In this document: piece by piece, positions 49,390 through 54,033 of the stretch | How positions within the stretch are numbered: position 1 is the stretch's first letter | Layout of the letters: every line of letters begins with the position of its first letter | Assembly (NCBI GenBank): GCA_944392425.1 | Contig: CALXWM010000004.1 | Location: 1 to 54,033 of the forward strand | Direction of reading: 5' to 3' | Source of the DNA: an uncultured Clostridia bacterium | Lineage (GTDB): Bacteria > Bacillota > Clostridia > TANB77 > CAG-508 | Length of the DNA stretch: 54,033 nucleotides | The notes under the pieces: generated by a model | What the model was told of the DNA's origin: nothing | Seen by the model: the letters and a program-made list of their open reading frames with translations, nothing else | The model's database searches: none | Position numbers and translations under genes: made by a program

Positions 49390-50373
49390 TTATATATTTC
49401 CATCCAAATTAATATTTACTTCTCTTATGTCTATGGTGTTTCCATCACTCGTTAGCCAGAAAGATCCTACTTCTTCTCCATTTGCTTTATCTGTTCTAAG
49501 AACCTGTGTGCCACTTTCTTCTAGCCTTCTAATTGCTTTGTCACTTGGAAGATTGTATGAATTGTTTTTTCCAACTTCTATTATTGAATATTCCGGTTTA
49601 ACTTGTTCTAAAAATTTTGTAGAGCTACTTGAATTTGAACCATGATGGCCAACTTTTAGTACATTTACTTTATTCCAACTCCTTGAATTTTCAACCTCTG
49701 TTTCTGCATCCCCCATAAATAAATATGTTGTATTATTATAGGTAAATTCTATTACCAAAGAACTGTTATTATCTGATGTATTTTCTTCTTCCATTGCCGA
49801 CATTACTTCAAATTGTGCATTCTCAAAATAAAATATTTCTCCCCTTGTTGGATGTTTAATTTGTATGTTTTTTTCTTTAGCCATTTCTACTGCATTTTTA
49901 TAATCTGTTCCATTCTCTCCAATTGTAGGAATTAAAAATGTACCTATATCCATGCTATTTATTATATCGTCTATTCCACCAATATGGTCCTCATCTGCAT
50001 GAGTTCCTATTAAGTAATCTATTTGAGTTATACCTTTTTCTTGTAGAAAACTTACCACATTTTTACCATCATTATTATTTCCTGCATCAATTAGTATGAC
50101 ATCATCATTTAGTTTAATTAGTGTACAATCTGCTTGTCCAACATAAAAAAATATAATATTTAGCTTATCGTTGTTTAAATCAACCTCATCTACATTTTCT
50201 ATGCTAGAAGATGTGGTAATTTTCACTTCATTTGTTGAAACCTCTTTAGCTATATTATCGGAATTTGAATTTTCTAAGAAGTAATCTGTTCCAAAGTATC
50301 CTGAAACACATAAGATTATAAATATTATTAGACTTAATATAATGTTATTGGTTTTTTTTCTTCTTTTGCTCAT
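49390..50373 (-). CDS. membrane-anchored ComEC/Rec2-like metallo-beta-lactamase-fold hydrolase
   Basis: A protein of about 327 residues with one N-terminal helix (about 10-30), so the enzyme domain is extracytoplasmic. The metallo-beta-lactamase fold is shown by VGQADCTLI, VILIDAGNN, the metal-binding GTHADEDHIGG, LFMGDAETEVE and KVGHHGSNSSSS. These match the hydrolase domain of ComEC/Rec2, but the competence-channel membrane domain is absent. Stand-alone members are common in Clostridia and may be secreted nucleases or phosphodiesterases. Start ATG 50373 is preferred, with AGGTGG 5-6 bases ahead; a GTG at 50382 overlaps that site. Confidence 0.88.
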   Translation of the reverse strand: MSKRRKKTNNIILSLIIFIILCVSGYFGTDYFLENSNSDNIAKEVSTNEVKITTSSSIENVDEVDLNNDKLNIIFFYVGQADCTLIKLNDDVILIDAGNNNDGKNVVSFLQEKGITQIDYLIGTHADEDHIGGIDDIINSMDIGTFLIPTIGENGTDYKNAVEMAKEKNIQIKHPTRGEIFYFENAQFEVMSAMEEENTSDNNSSLVIEFTYNNTTYLFMGDAETEVENSRSWNKVNVLKVGHHGSNSSSSTKFLEQVKPEYSIIEVGKNNSYNLPSDKAIRRLEESGTQVLRTDKANGEEVGSFWLTSDGNTIDIREVNINLDGNI

Positions 50374-50428
50374 TCTTTCCACCTACTTTTTCACTTATTA
50401 TACCACATTTTTATAATGTTTCAACCTT

Positions 50429-50459
50429 TTTTACGTTGGGGACGGTCCTTTTTGTAAAA
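50429..50459. repeat. GGGGACGGTCC repeat, left outer arm
   Basis: TTTTACGTTGGGGACGGTCC followed by TTTTTGTAAAA. It is the reverse complement of 50636-50667 with one mismatch, so the two bracket about 180 bp. Confidence 0.85.
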
Positions 50460-50474
50460 TATTTTATTTGTCAA

Positions 50475-50625
50475 GCCAAAAATATACGTTCTCTCCCATT
50501 TCACTGCGCGGGTCGCTATTCGCTCCAGCTTGCCCGCTACACTCTGCAGTCCTACTTAGTTAAAGACAAAGATGCTCGCGCTGCAACCGTTCGCTGAAAT
50601 GTCGAGAAGTATATTTTCGGCTTTT
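50475..50625. repeat. G+C-rich hairpin element, copy 2 (MITE-like)
   Basis: The core CGCGGGTCGCTATTCGCTCC and its flank ATATACGTTCTC...CATTTC align with the element at 36188-36371. Arms AAGCC-AAAATATAC-TTCTC and GAGAA-TATATTTT-GGCTT pair, and CATTTC pairs with GAAATG. G+C is far above the surroundings. It is nested within the inverted GGGGACGGTCC repeats, in the 297-base gap between the ComEC-like gene and yunB. Confidence 0.75.
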
Positions 50626-50635
50626 AATATATATC

Positions 50636-50667
50636 TTTTTTACAAAAAGGTCCGTCCCCAACGTAAA
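50636..50667. repeat. GGTCCGTCCCC repeat, right outer arm
   Basis: TTTTACAAAAAGGTCCGTCC followed by CCAACGTAAAA, inverted relative to 50429-50459. It ends 4 bases before the yunB stop codon. Confidence 0.85.
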
Positions 50668-50670
50668 ATT

Positions 50671-51318
50671 TTATTGCATCATGTTCATTGTATCCTCTGC
50701 ACTCACTCCCTCTAAGTCATAATATGCATCTGGTATATCTCCAGAAATTACTGTTTCTGATATTAAAACTTGAGCTGTTATATGTTCATCTACATCTTTA
50801 AATGGTGTAAGAAGGCTTACATTACAATTTACATTTATATATAGTCTATGTAATGTTTGATTTACTCCCATTTCTTCAAATTCTGATTTAAGCTCAGTTG
50901 TGACTTCTCCTATTGTAGACATTCTTACTTCTACATCTGGTCCTCTACCTGCAAGTAATTTTATTCCTGTAAAACTTCCTAATTTAACATAGAACTTACT
51001 TATTGTTGTATCATTTAATTTTTCTTGAACTTCTAATGCAATTTTAGAATTAAGCTTATTTATATTTATTGAATTCATTTTTATTAGGCTTACATCATTG
51101 GTTTCGTCTTTTTCAATTGTGCATAAATCATCATAAGTTATATTTTGCATATTATTTATACATGCTTCATTAGCAAATTCTGTAGCTAAACTTCTTGCTT
51201 TTACCCTACATTGTCTTTCGATAATCGGTGTAATGGCTTTCATAATAGTTGTTGCCGTAAAATATCCTATTACTAAAATAATAAGTAAAATTGCAATTCT
51301 ACGCTTATACGGTTTCAT
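50671..51318 (-). CDS. yunB: sporulation protein YunB
   Basis: A 215-residue, membrane-anchored protein of the YunB family; in Bacillus it is sigma-E dependent and needed for efficient sporulation. One N-terminal helix (about 8-29). Then the family sequence QCRVKARSLATEFANEACIN, GRGPDVEVRMSTIGEVTTEL, and FEEMGVNQTLHRLYINVNCNVSLLTPF (in parts). The biochemical role is unknown. It is preceded by 132 bases and then sipL upstream on the same strand, so both sporulation genes may be mother-cell expressed together. Confidence 0.93.
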   Translation of the reverse strand: MKPYKRRIAILLIILVIGYFTATTIMKAITPIIERQCRVKARSLATEFANEACINNMQNITYDDLCTIEKDETNDVSLIKMNSININKLNSKIALEVQEKLNDTTISKFYVKLGSFTGIKLLAGRGPDVEVRMSTIGEVTTELKSEFEEMGVNQTLHRLYINVNCNVSLLTPFKDVDEHITAQVLISETVISGDIPDAYYDLEGVSAEDTMNMMQ

Positions 51319-51450
51319 ATTAAAGCCATTACCGCCAATTTCTGTTTATATTTATTCTAGGTATCCTAGGTCTCGAATAAATTTTATCCATTTACTCCTG
51401 CTTTTTTATTTATAAAATTTATTCTAACCTCTTTTAATTTAGATTCCATT

Positions 51451-52983
51451 TTAGCAATTTACTCCTACGCTTTTTGTTATAAATAATTGCATTCCTGGTG
51501 TTATTATATCTTGTGACAAACCATTACTTTCTTTTATAATTTGCATTGTACTTCTAAATTCTTTAGCGATTTTCCACAAATTATCCTCTTTTTTAGTAAA
51601 ATATATTACCATATTATATCCACTATTCTCGCTACTTTCTATTTCTTTTACATCACATATTTCATTTAGTCTTATCTCTATCGAAGAATCTACCATAAAT
51701 TCAATATCTATCTTTATATCTATTTCTCCTCCTGGTAAAATTGTAAAATCTTGCAATGGAATACTCATATCTATTTTTACTTGACTAGTAGCTCTAATTC
51801 CCGAGCATGCCATTCTATAATTAATTGGTAGTTCAAGTGTAGTTGTTCCTAAGTCTGTCATATTATTTAGAGAATGCATAAATGTAATATTTACATTTCC
51901 ACTAAGTTCTATTTCATCATTTCCTATTTGCATATTATCTATGTTTACTTTTACATCTGCATCATATAATTTTTCATCCCCAATATTTAATAATTGTTTT
52001 TCTCTAATGCTAAATACATCATGGAAATTCTTTTTATTTTGCATTGCTTTTATTTGTTTTTGTTCAAAACTTAAATTTCTACTAGGGCTATATAAATCTT
52101 CTATTGTATTTATTTCTTTAGTCTCATAACTAGATGCTGTAATTTCTATTTCAGCCTCTATATATATTGAATGTTCTTGCATACTATTAGGCTTTATTAC
52201 TAGATTTCTAATTTCATATTGCATATCACAAACATTTTCTTCTGAAATATTTTCCATATCTATAAATCCCATTATTGGCAATGTAGCTGAAACTACACAA
52301 ATTCTTCCATCTTCAGTTAAATAAAGTATTTTAAGTTTACTATCGGCTTTTGCAAGTATTTTGTTATAACTTATTTTTGTATCTTTGTTAGTTATATCTA
52401 TATTTACTTTTAATATTTCTGTTAAATTATCTACTCCATCTATTGGCACAGTTTCTTTTACTTGTGCTTTTGTTTTTGCACAACCGAGCATAGAATTTAC
52501 AGTCATCTTTTTTTCTAATTTTTGTAAATCTGGAATATCATTTATTCCGGTAATAAATTCTTCTGAATTATTTGCAAATAGTTTAATGTCAAAATCTAGT
52601 ACCGCTTTTACATTTATTTTCCTTTCATTTACAATTCTAGCTTCCACACTTCTAAGTTTTGTGTTTACTTCTGCTATTTGATCATTTTTTGCAGTTTCTA
52701 TATTTTCTATTTGAGAAAAGTCTATAACATAGTTAATTGCTCTTATCTCTTTTTTTCCATCTTCTTCTGAGCTATATATTGTATATGTATTTATTCCTCC
52801 GTCTATTCTAACTTTTCCATCCATTACTTCTTTTTTATAAATAGTTACTATACCACTAGATGATATTATATTATATATGTCTGGTTTTATATCTGGAACT
52901 ATACAGTCTCCTTCACATATTGCAGTGTCCAATTTTTGAGCTACAATTTGATTAATGGATATTTTGTTTTTTTCTAACTCCAT
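51451..52983 (-). CDS. sipL: SipL-like spore coat morphogenesis protein (DUF3794/SPOCS-LysM)
   Basis: A 510-residue soluble protein. SPOCS/DUF3794-type regions cover about 20-130 (VPDIKPDIYNIISSSGIVTI), 140-270 and 330-450, the last with LPINYRMACSGIRATSQVKID. A C-terminal LysM-like domain covers about 460-507 (DNLWKIAKEFRSTMQIIKESNG then ITPGMQLFI). This is the architecture of C. difficile SipL, which binds SpoIVA through its LysM domain and localises the coat basement layer. The length is also close. AAGGAGG precedes the ATG. It is clostridia-specific, which supports the class assignment. Confidence 0.9.
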   Translation of the reverse strand: MELEKNKISINQIVAQKLDTAICEGDCIVPDIKPDIYNIISSSGIVTIYKKEVMDGKVRIDGGINTYTIYSSEEDGKKEIRAINYVIDFSQIENIETAKNDQIAEVNTKLRSVEARIVNERKINVKAVLDFDIKLFANNSEEFITGINDIPDLQKLEKKMTVNSMLGCAKTKAQVKETVPIDGVDNLTEILKVNIDITNKDTKISYNKILAKADSKLKILYLTEDGRICVVSATLPIMGFIDMENISEENVCDMQYEIRNLVIKPNSMQEHSIYIEAEIEITASSYETKEINTIEDLYSPSRNLSFEQKQIKAMQNKKNFHDVFSIREKQLLNIGDEKLYDADVKVNIDNMQIGNDEIELSGNVNITFMHSLNNMTDLGTTTLELPINYRMACSGIRATSQVKIDMSIPLQDFTILPGGEIDIKIDIEFMVDSSIEIRLNEICDVKEIESSENSGYNMVIYFTKKEDNLWKIAKEFRSTMQIIKESNGLSQDIITPGMQLFITKSVGVNC

Positions 52984-53052
52984 CTTGCCCTTTACCTCCT
53001 TAATTATGTTTTATTAATATATATGCTTTAAGGAGAAAAAAAGAACCTGTAT

Positions 53053-53080
53053 AAAAAAAAAGAACGTCCTTTTGGACGCT
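53053..53080 (-). terminator. rho-independent terminator of veg
   Basis: On the minus strand GCGTCC and GGACGT pair around AAAA, followed by TCTTTTTTTTT. It begins about 30 bases after the veg stop. Confidence 0.85.
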
Positions 53081-53111
53081 CAAAATCCGTTAATTAGTTT
53101 TAATCAAGAAA

Positions 53112-53411
53112 TTATAAAGCAGCTTTTATTTTCTTTGGCACCTTTACTAAAGGAGGAATTAATGGGCTATATCCTTCACCATCAAAAACATCTACTTCTA
53201 CTGTTCTTGTTAACACATCTTTATATTGATAAGATACGCTTCTTTTGTTTTCTTCATACTTTACTATGAATATGTTAGTATAAGCTTTTTCTATAGTAGC
53301 TTCTTTTTCAAACGACTTACTCCTTCCTAAAGATCCTTTGACAATTATCTTTTGTCCTATTTTGTCTCTTATGTCTGATTCTAAGTTTGCAATATCATTT
53401 TGGTAAATCAT
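53112..53411 (-). CDS. veg: Veg family protein
   Basis: A 99-residue protein of the Veg (DUF1021) family. B. subtilis Veg is abundant and influences biofilm genes. Conserved core: DIRDKIGQKIIVKGSLGRSK (a beta-barrel start), TIEKAYTNIFIVKYEE, SVSYQYKDVLTRTVEVDVF. The C-terminus is extended beyond Bacillus Veg by about 15 residues with prolines and lysines. ATG 53411 is chosen because AGGTGATAAA is directly upstream; an in-frame start at 53432 lies before it. In Bacillus veg also lies near sporulation genes. Confidence 0.9.
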   Translation of the reverse strand: MIYQNDIANLESDIRDKIGQKIIVKGSLGRSKSFEKEATIEKAYTNIFIVKYEENKRSVSYQYKDVLTRTVEVDVFDGEGYSPLIPPLVKVPKKIKAAL

Positions 53412-53475
53412 TTTATCACCTACTTTTCTCAATATGTTAATAGCTTATCATCAATTTTTTTAAAAGTCAAAGACG

Positions 53476-53504
53476 AAAAAACGAGGAAGAGCCTATCTAT
53501 CCTC
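53476..53504 (-). terminator. probable terminator of the spoIIQ-like gene
   Basis: On the minus strand GAGGA and TCCTC pair around a 12-base loop, followed by GTTTTTT. It is 120 bases beyond the stop codon, so somewhat distant. Confidence 0.55.
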
Positions 53505-53624
53505 ATTTTTAGGTATTTGTTAATAAATATTACATTTATATTACATTTGCATTTTTTGTCAAAATATGTCGAATTTTTATTTATGTTTAGTAATATAGTT
53601 AACTATATTTTTTTAATTTACATG

Positions 53625-54033
53625 CTATTTTAAATAAATTTCTGGATTTATGTTGCTTCCATCTTTTAATAATTCAAAATGTAAGTGATTATCTTCTGCC
53701 ACTTCAAACACACTACTGTTTCCAACTGTTCCTATAGTTTGGCCTTGAGTAACTTTTTCTCCTTCTTTTACAAATTCTGCTGAGAGTAAACTTGAATAGA
53801 CACTTGTATATCCATCATTATGTTCTATAGTTACAGTTAATCCATATCTTGGATCATTTTTTATTGATTTTACTGTACCATCAGCTGTAGCTTTAACTAC
53901 AGTAGTTCTATCTGCTTTTATATCAATTCCTGTGTGTGTAATCCATTCTTCTAAAGTTTCTGAGTATATTAAATTATCTTTTGCAAATTCTTTTATTACT
54001 TCTCCTTCTACTGGAAAAATAAATTGTGTTTCA
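53625..54033 (-). CDS. SpoIIQ-like M23 peptidase-domain protein (partial, C-terminal)
   Basis: The last 136 codons of a gene that starts outside the window. The domain is LytM/M23: FPVEGEVIKEFAKDNL, then THTGIDIKADRTTVVKA, with the metal-binding His and Asp, and NHLHFELLKDGSNINPEIYL at the end. The ending HLHFE with HTGID is the zinc-binding set, which clostridial SpoIIQ proteins keep and Bacillus SpoIIQ has lost. SpoIIQ in the forespore membrane binds SpoIIIAH to bridge the engulfed forespore and mother cell. The text ETLEEWITHTGIDI is like clostridial SpoIIQ. The N-terminal anchor is not visible, so a general M23 hydrolase remains possible. Confidence 0.72.
   Translation of the reverse strand, partial: ETQFIFPVEGEVIKEFAKDNLIYSETLEEWITHTGIDIKADRTTVVKATADGTVKSIKNDPRYGLTVTIEHNDGYTSVYSSLLSAEFVKEGEKVTQGQTIGTVGNSSVFEVAEDNHLHFELLKDGSNINPEIYLK

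Noticed and set aside
51351-51381. Inverted repeat TTTATTC...GAATAAA upstream of yunB
   Set aside because: Short stems with no clear T run or known operator pattern; could easily occur by chance in such A+T-rich DNA.
52985-53035. Sigma-E promoter before sipL
   Set aside because: CATAATTA resembles a -10 box, but no -35 element lies at an acceptable distance, so I did not list it.

Overview
The window comes from a very A+T-rich, endospore-forming member of the Clostridia, probably an uncultured or gut-type lineage. The evidence is sporulation genes found only in spore-formers (spoVG, spoIVB, spoVAC/AD/AE, yunB, a sipL-type coat gene, a spoIIQ-like M23 peptidase), Firmicutes-type housekeeping genes (efp, ireB-ruvX, veg, rarA, mntP, uppP) and AGGAGG-type ribosome binding sites. 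Most genes lie on the minus strand.

Layout. 1-1.7 kb: an orphan 3' gene fragment abutting a frameshifted nagZ. 1.7-7 kb: recG, tRNA-Trp, an M23 peptidase, a CD1247-like zinc-ribbon protein, efp, ruvX and ireB. 7-11.3 kb: a GAF/degenerate-GGDEF membrane protein, an 885-residue CpaE-like ATPase with AT-hook motifs, and a small two-helix membrane protein. 11.3-16.7 kb: a G5-SH3-glucosaminidase, a frameshifted GT39-like glycosyltransferase, a membrane-anchored protein, mntP and uppP. 17-20.6 kb: an unknown membrane protein, a G+C-rich orphan gene, spoVG with a near-perfect sigma-H promoter, and murC. 20.6-35.2 kb: a transglutaminase with a prepilin-like N-terminus, spoIVB, then a 12-gene operon for a non-canonical Tad/Flp-type pilus or secretion machine (CpaB-like, two ParA-like, membrane-anchored CpaF-like, large TadB/TadC-like, and seven small-to-large pilin-like or exported proteins, four of them starting MENA). 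35.2-41 kb: a prepilin-like protein, VanZ, an SPFH protein, an unknown protein, rarA and ruvA. 40.7-46 kb: dodecin-spoVAC and spoVAD-spoVAE, each behind a copy of the same forespore-type promoter, separated by an inserted gene, and followed by a CaCA antiporter. 46-48.6 kb: rplM-rpsI and infC-rpmI-rplT, divergent, each with its own promoter and apparent leader RNA. 48.7-54 kb: an unknown protein, a ComEC-like hydrolase, yunB, sipL, veg and a partial spoIIQ-like gene.

The two most interesting systems are as follows. (1) The gene at 41709-42986 has a type IV prepilin-like N-terminus and a formylglycine-generating-enzyme/C-type-lectin-like C-terminus. Its last ~145 bases switch abruptly to G+C-rich codons, with runs of GAC, AGC, GGC, TAC and ATT at exactly the positions where diversity-generating retroelement (DGR) targets vary. 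It looks like a DGR variable protein displayed on a pilus-like structure; no reverse transcriptase or template repeat is visible in the window. (2) The Tad-like operon lacks a prepilin peptidase and has pilin-like subunits without a cleavable leader. Its ParA-like proteins are degenerate, and it probably works with the CpaE-like and degenerate GGDEF proteins at 7-11 kb. A family of G+C-rich hairpin elements and a separate GGGGACGGTCC palindromic repeat family are scattered between genes.
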